A stretch of 64,000 nucleotides of DNA from Blastocladiella emersonii ATCC 22665 (GCA_025594325.1 JANHCV010000009.1:992001-1056000); one strand, 5' to 3'; numbered from the stretch's first letter, positions 46,016 to 55,042 are shown. Translations and numbers: made by a program. Notes: a model not told the origin generated them from the sequence alone.

Positions 46016-48328
46016 TCATTCGTCGTCGTCAAACGAGATCTCGCCCTCATCGACCGCGAGCGCCGACGGGTCAGGCACCGTCCACGCAGCCGCGCCGATT
46101 GGGTCGATCACGACGTCGCTGTCAAGGACCACGTCCTCGCCGACCAGCGGCGCCGGGCCGTCGTACACGGACAGCCCCGCGCCCTCGTCCTCATCATCGT
46201 CGCTGCCGAGCTCGAGATCGACGTCAGCGCGCAGCTCGCGGGCGATCGCGTCGAGGTCGGGCACCGGCTCGGTCTTGACCACCACGGGCTCGGGCACCTC
46301 GTCGCCGCGCCACAAGAGCCCGTCGGCAAAGAAGCGGTTGTTGACGACGAACCGGAGGCACTGGAGCAGGTGCGAGTGCTCGATGCGCATCTCGCGCTCG
46401 AGGAGCCGCGCGAGCAGCGGCTTGCGCCGGCCCTTGCCCGCGTACATGCCAGGCGCCGCGGCGGCGGTCGCGGGACCCGAGCTGGACGCGGAACCGCCGT
46501 GCTTGTCGCCGCCGCGGGGCAGGCACCCGTTGTCGTGGCGGTACTTGCACGCGTCGCCGTTGCGGCAATTGCCGCGCTTCCAGAACCTGCAGATGGAGGT
46601 ACTGCGCTCGGCGTAGCCGTCGTCCTCCTCGTCGCCGTCACCCACGCGGCGGACGGTGGCGGGCATCGAGTCGGGCGCGTCGTCATTGTCATCGTCGCTC
46701 ACGAGCTTCTGCTCGCCGTTCTCGTCGGTCGTGTACCGCGGGCGCTTCTCGCGGGGTGGCGGGGCGAGGTCCGAGTCGGCGGCGGCGGCACCGCGCTTGC
46801 GGCGCTGCTTGTCGGCGGGGTTGACGAGCTCGCCGCGCGCGATGCGGGCCTGGCGCTCGGCCGCCTTCTTCTGGATGTTGGCGTCGGTCGGGTACCGCTT
46901 CTTGCGCTCGGCGATCCACTTGGCGAGGTCCTCGGGGGTGTCGAGGCGGATGGTGCCGGGCGGGAGCTCCTTGGGCGCCTTGGGAACACTGTACGGCGAG
47001 GCGGTTTCGTCAGCGACAGCGTCCCGTGAGATCTCGAGGAGCAGCGGGGCGTACCCAAGCCCATGCTCGTCCTCCTCGTGCTGCTTGACGACGCGCTCCG
47101 AGCCGGCAAAGGGGCACTGCGAGCAGGTGCGGTGCTTGCTGAGGTGGTTGCGCAGCTGCGTGTGGTTGGTGAACTTCTTGTCGCACGCGTCGCAGTCGAA
47201 CGAGGTCGGCGGGCTAGACACAGAAATATACAGGGTATCCTGATTCAGTCTCCCACTGGACTAGTCGGAATCCACCTCGTATGCGACAGCAACGCACCCA
47301 ATCGACGGCATCGGCGGCAGCGACGCGTGGGCGGGCTGACCGCTGCGCCCCGCACTCGAGGACGCCTGGCTCCGCGCGGGCGCGGGCGCCGGCGCCGACG
47401 CAGCAGAAGCGGTCGCGGCCGCGGGCCAGAACGGCGTCGCGATCGGCGGCTCCGCCGGCGGCCCGGTCTCGTCGACCATGGGGCCGGGGATGAAGACGGG
47501 CGGCGCCGGGGCCTCGGTGCGCACGCCGGGCAGCATCTCCTCGAGACGCGCGGACGACGACGACGAGGCCCCCGAGCGGCGCGGCGGCGACGTGACGGCC
47601 TCGAGGCGGCGGTTGCGTTCGATGACGCGCTTCTTGCGCTGCGACGGCTCGTTGGCCTGCGGGTACGCCATGGCGCCGTACGCGATGTTGCCCGACCACG
47701 ACGGCGTGGGCACGCCCGACCACGACGGCGTGGGCACGCCCGGCGCGGGGGCGGCGGGCGCGGCGGGGGCGGGAGCTGGGGCGGGTGCGGGGACCGGGGC
47801 GGGGGCGGGGGCAGGGGCCGCCATGCCGCCGTACGCGGTCGCGTACGCCGAGTGCGCGGGCGCAGGCGCGGGTGCAGCGGCGGCGCCGTATGCGCTCGGG
47901 TACGCGGGGGCCGCAGGAACAGGAGCGGATGCGGCGGGCGCGTGGCCGCCCAGCAGCGCGGCGTTTTGGGCCTGGAGCTGCTGCAGCAGTTGCAGTTGCT
48001 AAAGTCGCGCGTCAAGCCGGTTAGCGGGCGCGGCCTAAACGGGTTCATGGAGGAAAGACGCACCTGCTGCATGAGCTGAGCCATCATCAGCTGCTGCTGG
48101 ATGGGCGTATTCGGGTTCGCCGGTGCTCCTGCCGCAGGCTGCTGGGCCACGGCCGACATGGCCTGCTGCTGCATGACGGCCATTTGCTGGAGCTGCATCT
48201 GGACCCCCTGCAACGCGGACATGGGCTGCTGCTGCTGCTGAGGCGGTGGGGCCGGTTGCGCGTAGTGCTGGTGCTGAGGCGGCGCCGGTGCATAGTGCGA
48301 CTGCTGCTGGGTCGGGTAGTGGTACTGC

Positions 48329-48361
<33 letters not shown>

Positions 48362-48528
48362 TGGCGGCGCTGCTCCATCATGATCATTTCGTGCGCCATG
48401 GTCGCCGAGCCGCCACCGCCGCTGGGCCGGCTCGAGGGTGCGGCGCCGTAGCCCGCCGGTGGCGGCGCAGCGGGCGTGGGCGGGTACTGCGGGTACTGAG
48501 ACCGCTGCGGGTTGTGGTTGTTGTTCAT
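46016..48528 (-). CDS. NUFIP1: NUFIP1 homologue (box C/D snoRNP assembly factor)
   Basis: Three exons (48528-48064, 47998-47298, 47213-46016) give 787 aa. The open frame of the third exon has no ATG start, and phases only fit if the Gln/Pro-rich exons are its 5' end. Residues 1-380 are low complexity: polyQ (13 Q near residue 58), QM-rich, then PAPA repeats. A C2H2 finger (CDACDKKFTNHTQLRNHLSKH type, residues 396-416) follows, then the NUFIP1 core IRLDTPEDLAKWIAERKKRYPT. A CCCH finger (CRFWKRGNCRNGDACKYRH) is next, then RKPLLARLLEREMRIEHSHLLQCLRFVVNN, matching the human C-terminal region. NUFIP1/Rsa1 acts in the nucleus as a scaffold for box C/D snoRNP assembly with the R2TP complex. Confidence 0.88.
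48318..48363 (-). repeat. CAG/CAA tract encoding polyglutamine in NUFIP1
   Basis: A run of CAG and CAA codons (minus strand) giving about 13 consecutive Gln. It is part of the first exon. Confidence 0.9.
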
Positions 48529-49726
48529 GGCGACGTGGTGGTGTGAGGCTGCATGGGGTCAGTGGGGGGCAAATGAACGGGCAGCGCCGAAAAGGAGGAA
48601 GCGAGATTGCGCGCGCGTCACGTGGGACGGTTGCTGGGCGCCTGCAAACGCGTCCCGCGCGTCTCGCAGCGTGTCTCCCGAGAAGGCGCGAGCGACGGCC
48701 TTCCCATCCACGCTCCCAAACGCAGAACCATGAGAGCCACTCCATGAAACTCGATTGCGTCGTGGCTCGTCGCGTGGTCCTGCACGCGGCCACTCGGCTT
48801 GTTCTGCCGCTCGCCACGGCGGCAAACACGCGTCGTCGAGCGGCCCCGCCATCGAGCGGTTCTCGCTCAAGACGTCCATAACTCCGCTGTCGCGCTCTCG
48901 CATCTCGTTCGCCAACACGATCGCATGCCCCGGCTCGACGGTCGCGCCATCCGTGACTAGGCTTCGCGCTGTGCGCCTGCTGAGGTCCATGCCACCGCCC
49001 TTGTACCCGCGATTCTCGTCCAGGACTTCCGCGTATACGACTGCGCACGCTACTCGGCGCCGCTCACGGTGCTGCGAAACCCCGTCCGACAGCACCTCGC
49101 GCACCGCCGCTCGTTCACAATCTCACTCGCGACTTGCACGCGCTGAGCGTATCCCGACTGGCCCGCGTTGCTCCGCACTATTTTGCTGGTGCATGTAGCA
49201 CTTCTCCGTTCTGCTTGTTGACTTGGACGCTGACCCGATTCGACGCGTTGAGCTCGTGCACATGGGCACGGGCGTCCTGACTTACCTGGTTGGCAACCGC
49301 CCTCTTCGCCATTGTGCAGTGCTCTCTCGAACCGTTACGCTCGTTTCCATCGTGCGCCCACTCCCGCTCATCAATGATCAGGAACGTCGGCTGGCTTGCT
49401 CACTGGCGCGAACGGCTCGTCGACTCGGAGATCATAATCTTCCGCCCGCAGCAGGCACACACCGTCTTCACCTCGAACGCTCTCGCCCTCCGCCCACTCA
49501 CTACATCCTCATCGCGTCTTGATGTACAACGGCCCCGCGTCTCGCGAGTGAGTCTCCGTGGCTCAGCGCAGCGCTTCGGCCAAGGTGTTGCGCGGCAGCA
49601 GCCTCTCGTTGCAGTAAAACGTGCGCGAGAATCACGTCGGTCGGCGCTCGCACCGTGCGTTCATCGCCTGAGTCCCGTCGCTGCCCGCCATGGTCATAGT
49701 TCGCGAAAATACTGAAGTTTTGTTCA
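48529..49726. other. Intergenic; open frames but no supported gene
   Basis: About 1.2 kb. A minus ORF at 48559-49104 (containing YAEVLDENRGYKGGGMDLSR) is uninterrupted for 180 codons, and a possible upstream exon ends in ANQ at a GTAAGT near 49290. Neither resembles anything I know. Composite-like element E8 lies at the left end. Confidence 0.4.
48618..48669 (+). repeat. Composite-like element E8 (relaxed)
   Basis: GTCACGTG and AACGCGTCCCGCGCGTCTCGCA are both present but 24 bp apart instead of 8. Position is upstream of NUFIP1. Confidence 0.4.
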
Positions 49727-50356
49727 TCAAAACACGGGCTTTGCCCTCCACTGCGGGTTGCAGATCACGCATACCACGTAGGGAACGTACAGCATGCCCG
49801 ACTCCTCGTCGATTCGCATCTGGGAAAGGCCCTGAAGCTGGGTCGCAAAGTCATCCACACAGGCCTTGTGGAGGTATAGGCGCGCCTCGCGCACGGCCGC
49901 GCTGAGCGGGTCGACGAGCTGCGTGGGCGTACGCGCCAGCACCTCGCCCAGCACGCGGTGCTGGTGGTACTTGTACGCCGCGCGGATCAGTATCGGCTCC
50001 TCGCCCGCGCTGCACACGTGCGGCCCGCCACCCCACTTCATCAGGCAGCCGCACTTCATGCGGAGCACGCGGAGCCAGTCCGGCCGGTCGTCGGCGTAGA
50101 CGTGGAACGGCTGCATCCTTGGGAACCGCGGCTTGATGAACTCTTGCAGCCGTTTGAGACCAGGCGCGACGTGTAGGTACGCGCGCAGGTCGCGGCCGAG
50201 ACGCCGCGGCGGGCCCGTCGGGCACTGACGCGCGTAGTTGAAGACCGAGCCCTCGGCGTCGGGTGAGAGGCGGCCAACGCATTTGCAGGGCGAGCAGCCG
50301 CGAAGTGTGGCCGCAGTGGCAAAGAGGAGGATGTCTTCCACGAGGTCGAGATTCAT
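49727..50356 (-). CDS. Orphan protein with F-box-like N-terminus
   Basis: Single exon, 209 aa from ATG 50356. The first helix, MNLDLVEDILLFATAATL, resembles the start of an F-box (hydrophobic-x2-hydrophobic-hydrophobic-x2-IL). The rest includes LRAYLHVAPGLKRLQEFIKP, a cysteine-rich KCGCLMKWGGGPHVCSAG segment and a C-terminal VVCVICNPQW. Four to six Cys/His could bind zinc. A second, broken copy of the first helix lies immediately upstream (see 50364-50538). No family is recognised. Confidence 0.5.
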   Translation of the reverse strand: MNLDLVEDILLFATAATLRGCSPCKCVGRLSPDAEGSVFNYARQCPTGPPRRLGRDLRAYLHVAPGLKRLQEFIKPRFPRMQPFHVYADDRPDWLRVLRMKCGCLMKWGGGPHVCSAGEEPILIRAAYKYHQHRVLGEVLARTPTQLVDPLSAAVREARLYLHKACVDDFATQLQGLSQMRIDEESGMLYVPYVVCVICNPQWRAKPVF

Positions 50357-50363
50357 GGCGAGA

Positions 50364-50538
50364 TTACTGCCAGCGCAGAGAGGAGTACGAGATGGGTGAG
50401 TGCATGGACCGGCAAAGTGGGTCGGGGGTCGTTGCGGCTCTCTTCGTGCCTCGGATCGACGTGCAGGGAGGCGGGTGATCGTTGATCATGATCAACGGCG
50501 GGCAAAGAATATCTTCCATGAGGTCAAGCTGCATCGAG
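50364..50538 (-). pseudogene. Truncated duplicate of the F-box-like start
   Basis: An ATG at 50538 opens MQLDLMEDILCPPLIM, which matches MNLDLVEDILLFATAA of the downstream gene. After about 16 residues the similarity stops, and the frame continues as unrelated low-complexity sequence to a stop at 50364. It is probably a partial duplication. Confidence 0.5.
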
Positions 50539-50668
50539 TCGCAGGCGTTGTTTGCGACGGCCAACGCGAGGGCGAAGTAGGTGTGCACGGCGTTTGCACA
50601 GTCGTTGGGCTCCGCCTTCCTAAAGTGATGCACGGAGTGATGCATCGCGTGATCAGCATGGGGCTGAC

Positions 50669-50694
50669 ATCACATGATATCGCGTCGCGTCTCC
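50669..50694 (+). repeat. Composite element E11
   Basis: ATCACATG, 8 bp, TCGCGTCTCC: the second hexamer has one change but the spacing is exact. Forward orientation, left of the third BTB gene. Confidence 0.7.
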
Positions 50695-51037
50695 TTCGTG
50701 TCTCACGCGGTGACAAGTTCAGGTGTCGCATTCGTTATGCGTAAACGCGGGCTCGAACAAGTGCACAATCAGGCTCACACTCTTCAGGGCCGAAGGATAA
50801 TTACTTGCCTCCGGACTGGAAAGACTAACCTGCGCTTCCCGCATCAAATCAAACTTCCCACTGTTTGCATGAGTATTTTCGAGTTGATCTTTTATAAAAG
50901 GAAAGGGGAAAGTACAAGGATGGAAATTCTCTTGGGAGATGACAACAAATTTCAACATAACGCGGGCCGGAGGAACAAATGTGGTGCCACGAGTCAAGGA
51001 ATTGTTTGGCAGTTTACTTGGCTGCCGAGGCAGACGA

Positions 51038-52039
51038 CTAAGCAGCGGGCTTGATCGAGATCGCGTTGATGCGGGTGCTGATCGCGTCCACGATCTTAGG
51101 CTTCAGCGCCGTCATGAGCTTCGGGCACTCGAGCATTTCTGCAAGGTCGAGGCAATTGACAAGAACGTCATAGTGATAAAGTTCAGCGAGCTTGACCTCG
51201 AGCTTGGCGAATGCTGCTGTAATCGGCTTGGGTGCAGCGTCAGGACCAGGGACCCAGCCCGTGTACAGGTTGACGATCGCAAGCGCGAAAGCGGCACGTT
51301 GCCAAGCGGGCAGCGCGATGGGCTCCTTGGCAGCTGCCGAATCCGCCCAGTCGCCTCCAAACATCGAGGCAAAGAAAGGCGAGCGTGAAGAGAGAATAGC
51401 AAGCGAAGCAGCGATCGGTGTGGAGGTGGATGCTCCTGGAAGGAGGCTTACATCACAAATTGCAGGATTTCCAAGCGATGATAGAAGCGTGTCATCCGCA
51501 GCTGAAATAGGGGCGGTGAGCAGGTCGGTTTGACTAAACTTAATCTTGATCTCGACACGACAACCGTAGCGCTCGTACGACCACCAGGAGATCGGTGCAA
51601 CATAGAAAACAACTCCCTGCTCTTTACGAATTAAGCAGGACATGGCTGTAAGCTTTTCAGGATTCGACATGTGCATAATTTGGGCACTGCAAATCAAGTC
51701 GACTGGCAATTGGGTGCCGTTGAATGGCTGGAGCATCACGCTCATCTCCCACACGCTTGATGCAAACGATGGCCGGAAGCCGATTATAAAGCTTCCCCCG
51801 CCAAACTTGGGGTGGAAATCGGTTTGTTTGGTTTTAAAGCCGTGTTCGGTTGCATCACTTGAAACGCAGAGGTCCTCGTACGTGTAGCTGACTGATTTGG
51901 CATCCTCCTCGATCTTAGCTTGCTGGGCAAGCACCTGATTTACGTGAGCGTCAGCGAGGTTTTGGTTACATGAGCTTCTGCCAACTTGCATACTATAATT
52001 TTTGTCATTGCTGAGACGCCTCTTTTGCGTCGGTTTCAT
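51038..52039 (-). CDS. MATH/BTB-like protein 3
   Basis: 333 aa from ATG 52039; an in-frame upstream ATG at 52198 lies in element E9, so I prefer the shorter form. Residues about 50-170 are MATH-like beta strands (SVSYTYEDLCVS, SFIIGFRPSF, VWEMSVMLQPFNG, LPVDLICSAQIMH, YGCRVEIKIKF). The BTB/POZ domain begins NPAICDVSLLPG near residue 191, with ASLAILSSRSPFFASMFGGDW, ALAIVNLYTGWVPGPD and a helical end LVNCLDLAEMLECPKLMTAL. The AAAKEPI segment and the SRSPFF-x2-MF core are identical in style to protein 2 and the broken copy at 52.4 kb. A Cullin-3 adaptor role is the family expectation, not shown. Flanked by inward-facing E11 and E9. Confidence 0.82.
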   Translation of the reverse strand: MKPTQKRRLSNDKNYSMQVGRSSCNQNLADAHVNQVLAQQAKIEEDAKSVSYTYEDLCVSSDATEHGFKTKQTDFHPKFGGGSFIIGFRPSFASSVWEMSVMLQPFNGTQLPVDLICSAQIMHMSNPEKLTAMSCLIRKEQGVVFYVAPISWWSYERYGCRVEIKIKFSQTDLLTAPISAADDTLLSSLGNPAICDVSLLPGASTSTPIAASLAILSSRSPFFASMFGGDWADSAAAKEPIALPAWQRAAFALAIVNLYTGWVPGPDAAPKPITAAFAKLEVKLAELYHYDVLVNCLDLAEMLECPKLMTALKPKIVDAISTRINAISIKPAA

Positions 52040-52198
52040 GAAGGCGGAGGGAAAGTGGAACACGCGCTGTTTTGCCCCTTTATCTATCCGAGAGCAGACA
52101 TGGAAGCAAACTGGACAGTACCTCGACCTCAGGCTGACAAGCTCGTTTGTACGCTCAACCGCGGAACGTGATAGATTTTTCAGAATTCGCGTGTTCAT

Positions 52199-52260
52199 GT
52201 GTCTCGCGCTGACCACGTGGGCGTGAGACGCGTTTCGATATCACGTGAACTGCGTCTCTT
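52199..52260 (-). repeat. Composite element E9 (double)
   Basis: Plus strand: TGAGACGCGT, 8 bp, CACGTGAA (52224-52248), preceded by a second CACGTG at 52214-52219. Inverse orientation; it faces E11 across the third BTB gene. Confidence 0.8.
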
Positions 52261-52360
52261 GGCATCGAAGAGCTCAAACGTTTGCCAAGCGACAAATAAT
52301 AAGGTTCAAGCACTTAAGGAGGTTAATACAGTGATTGCAACACAGCGGAACAAAGCATGG

Positions 52361-52660
52361 CTACCTCAGCCGCGGACACGCTGGATGCGGCTCTCCTGAC
52401 ACCAAGCGCGTCACCAGCTTGGACTTGAGCGCGTCCAGCCAGAGCAAGAGGTGAATGAGAACGACGACAAGGGCATGGCGGGTCCACTCGTGAAGCTTGA
52501 TGGGCGCGTTTGACTTGATGGAGTCGGTCCAGCCGCCGCGAAACATGGCAGCAAAGAAGGGCGAACGGGATAAGAGAATTGCGCGCGAAGCGTGGAAGGG
52601 CGAAGTCGAGTCGCCCGCGAGGAACGAGACGTCGCACACGGCCGGATCTTTGAGCGCGTC
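52361..52660 (-). pseudogene. Truncated BTB paralogue
   Basis: The frame reads LKDPAVCDVSFLAGDSTSPF, HASRAILLSRSPFFAAMFRG and APIKLHEWTRHALVVVLIHL, clearly the first two-thirds of the BTB domain of the neighbouring gene. An in-frame TGA lies just upstream of DALKDPAV, so the MATH half is lost. Downstream, the Y-x-GWVP motif is replaced by LLLWLDALKSKLV and the frame stops early. It sits 322 bp from the start codon of protein 3, so tandem duplication followed by decay is likely. Confidence 0.75.
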
Positions 52661-53311
52661 AAGTCAAGTCGTGCCGATGCGCGAAGGAGCGGGGATGGTG
52701 ACGGTCATGGGGGGGGGGGCGAGACGACGTGGACCGAGGCAACGATCCAATCAACCCGAAATGGGTCGCTCTCCACGTTTTGGAAGCGCGGATCAACCGC
52801 CTGCAACCACACAATGGCTCACATCATAGCAGCCCCTGCAAAAGAACCAAGGTGGGTTTTTTTGTGCGTGGAGAGCGCTTTGCACAGGCTCAGCAGTGAC
52901 CCCGCATCTCCTGTCGGAGTGAGCGACCGCTTCCTGACTGGCTCAATGATGTCTCGCACGTGTCACGTGATTGTTTGACGCGTCTCCGTCGTCTGGGCCG
53001 TCCTTCGCACGAAGCTCGCACGTTAAGGTAGATACGTGATGAGAGAAACGAAAAAGATATTTAGAGCGGCAGCGAAAACCCCTTTTCCAAAAATGCGTTC
53101 TGCGCGCATGCATGCATTGAGCGGCCATGGATTCAGCCTTGTGGCAACCACCGACTTGGCCGCGGCCCTCGCCTCTCCCGAATCCATCTCGCGCCCCATA
53201 CTGCGTGTCCCATTCATTACCACCGCAGTAATTCCACACGACCTTTGGGACCAGCGTCCGTCCGCAAACTATTCGTAGTGGAAACAGTAAACTGTTCAAC
53301 GTTCTGCATCC
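52661..53311. other. Intergenic with G11 run and element E10
   Basis: A G11 homopolymer is at 52709-52719. No coding signal. Confidence 0.5.
52951..52987 (+). repeat. Composite element E10
   Basis: CTCGCACGT block, then GTCACGTG, 8 bp, ACGCGTCTCC. Forward orientation, 325 bp upstream of orphan member D. Confidence 0.8.
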
Positions 53312-54043
53312 ATGGCAACCACCAGGACTCCGACTCCTCTACAAGTTCATAACAGTGCACAGCCAGTCCGAAAAGTTCGGGACACGCATAATCAGCAGAA
53401 GACCAGCTTCCATCCCGGATGCGAGGTTCTGGTGAAACGCTCCAACCTCGTTCGCATCACTTCGCTCGCTCACAAGCTTTTCAAGTGCGTCGATATCGAC
53501 ATCCGGATTCCTGCGTCGCGAACCGCCTACTCGAACGCGGAATTCGTCAAGGTCACCAACTCGCTTGAGAAAATGCTCACGGCTTTGTTGGCCCTGCGCT
53601 TCTGGGCTCCCATTGGTCCACTCACGGCCTCGGGTCCATCAGCGTCTGGCAAGCTGGTCACGGAGGACGACGAGACGGACGATGACGAAACCGAAGCCCA
53701 GGAGGAAGATGAGCCCGAAGCTAATGAGGAGATGGGGATCAGCCCAATTGAGCGCTACCTTTCGAAGTTGGACGCAATCCAAAGACGGATAACCGAGTAC
53801 GAGGTCAAGCGCATCCGTGCCATCACAGCTTCGCCCTGGGTAATGCGCACTTTTGGCATTGTCTTGCCAGCCACTCCTGTCCAACACACTCGCACCCAGA
53901 AACCTTTCCAGACCAAGACCCCCATACCCATTTTTTCGAGACAAATCTCGACGATACCGGTGCAATACATATATTATATACGATACCACACGACACGCTG
54001 CAATCCTGTGGCTAGCTACAAACTCGAGCTCAGCGACAGTTGA
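53312..54043 (+). CDS. Small orphan protein, dispersed-family member D
   Basis: Single exon of 243 aa from ATG 53312. Residues about 16-105 carry the family domain: QPVRKVRDTHN, EVLVKRSNLVRITSLAHKLF, then NAEFVKVTNSLEKMLTALLALRFWAP. An acidic stretch follows (EDDETDDDETEAQEEDEPEANEE), then a helix (SPIERYLSKLDAIQRRITEY). The last Ser codon and the TGA lie inside the first six bases of the MITE left repeat at 54038, so the native C-terminus was probably lost or replaced by the insertion. The function is unknown. Confidence 0.55.
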   Translation: MATTRTPTPLQVHNSAQPVRKVRDTHNQQKTSFHPGCEVLVKRSNLVRITSLAHKLFKCVDIDIRIPASRTAYSNAEFVKVTNSLEKMLTALLALRFWAPIGPLTASGPSASGKLVTEDDETDDDETEAQEEDEPEANEEMGISPIERYLSKLDAIQRRITEYEVKRIRAITASPWVMRTFGIVLPATPVQHTRTQKPFQTKTPIPIFSRQISTIPVQYIYYIRYHTTRCNPVASYKLELSDS

Positions 54044-54356
54044 AGTGGAGAGAGAGTGGATTAAAACGGGTGTGCCATGACACGGGTGTTATGCTCCAAC
54101 TCTCCCCCCCACTCGAGCTCCGAAACTTCTACGGAGAAGAATCACCACGGAACACGAGCGGCAACAAACGACTCCCAAACCTCTATGGAGAGGAATGACG
54201 ATGGAGGGCGCGCGGGAACGACGAATGGAAATGATAGTGCGCACAAGAGGAATCGATCTCAGGGCTCATAACCAGTTGAAGTGGAGAGAGAGTGGATTAA
54301 AACCCGTGTCATGGCACACCCGTTTTAATCCACCCTCTCTCCACTTCAACTGCGAC
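54033..54356. mobile_element. MITE-like element with 50-bp terminal inverted repeats
   Basis: Terminal inverted repeats lie at 54038-54087 and 54302-54351; 49 of 50 positions are complementary. They start AGTTGAAGTGGAGAG. The element is 314 bp and is flanked on both sides by GCGAC (54033-54037 and 54352-54356), a likely 5-bp target-site duplication. The interior (about 215 bp) has no transposase. A further 29-bp direct copy of the repeat end lies at 54274-54302, which makes a tight hairpin with the right repeat. Confidence 0.85.
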
Positions 54357-54460
54357 ACTGCCGTCACTTGGTTTGCGCACACTAACGATGCGTAATTCGA
54401 GCATCCGTGAATACGGCATAACCCTGTGATTGCTGACGATCATGCGAGGGCACTAAACTG

Positions 54461-54508
54461 ATCACGCGTCAGATCACGCGTCAGATCACGCGTCAGATCA
54501 CGCGTCAG
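54461..54508 (+). repeat. Four tandem 12-bp units ATCACGCGTCAG
   Basis: Four exact copies, each carrying ACGCGT, the same hexamer as in the composite elements. Confidence 0.9.
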
Positions 54509-54560
54509 ATCAGCGCGAGACTGCTTAAGGCTGCACTGCGAACATCAAAGGGCGAATAGC

Positions 54561-54591
54561 TCGCGTGTTTTCGCGACGCGTCTCGCGTCAA
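54561..54591 (+). repeat. Composite element E12 (variant)
   Basis: CGCGTG, 8 bp, ACGCGTCTCGCG. The first hexamer is changed but the spacing and tail are kept. Forward orientation, upstream of orphan member E. Confidence 0.6.
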
Positions 54592-55042
54592 CCGGCGGCG
54601 TTGGTGTAGGGCAGTGTTTCAGCAAGCTCGATGAAACGCTGGAGACTCGCGCGACACGACGCGCGTGGCCCAGTTCCCCGGTTCAAGGCTTTACGGCTCC
54701 TCCATTCTCGTCCAACTCCCGACCGAAACAGCTACGGTTAGCGCCGAGGTACTGAAAGTGAGGCGATTCTTCGCGTGATTTCGTGGTACGACGCACTTGC
54801 CACGCATGTATCATCAGGCGGCAAAAGCCAATAGGTGGCCATCGACGCATGGAACGAGCGCGACGTGCGCTGCATTCAAGTTGAGCTCGAAAGCCGCAGC
54901 TTGTAAAGTGCTCCTGTCTCGCTCCCTCCAAATTCCACCCTTGAAATGAGTAGGCCTCGTAATGTCTCGACTAATTTTTTACCCGTAACTGCACTGGGTC
55001 CTAATACCCTTCGCCTGTGGCCTTGTAGCAGACCCGACTCTG

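Larger units (their letters stand above)
54352..55042. other. Intergenic with short repeats
   Basis: About 690 bp. It contains a 12-bp tandem array and element E12. A minus ORF at 54683-54931 is not convincing. Confidence 0.5.

Noticed and set aside
48559-49104. A 180-codon minus-strand ORF
   Set aside because: No domain, no clear start or splice partner, and it overlaps element E8. It could be real, but I cannot support it.
50719-50997. A 92-codon minus-strand ORF
   Set aside because: Partly low complexity, unlike any family member, and no supporting context.
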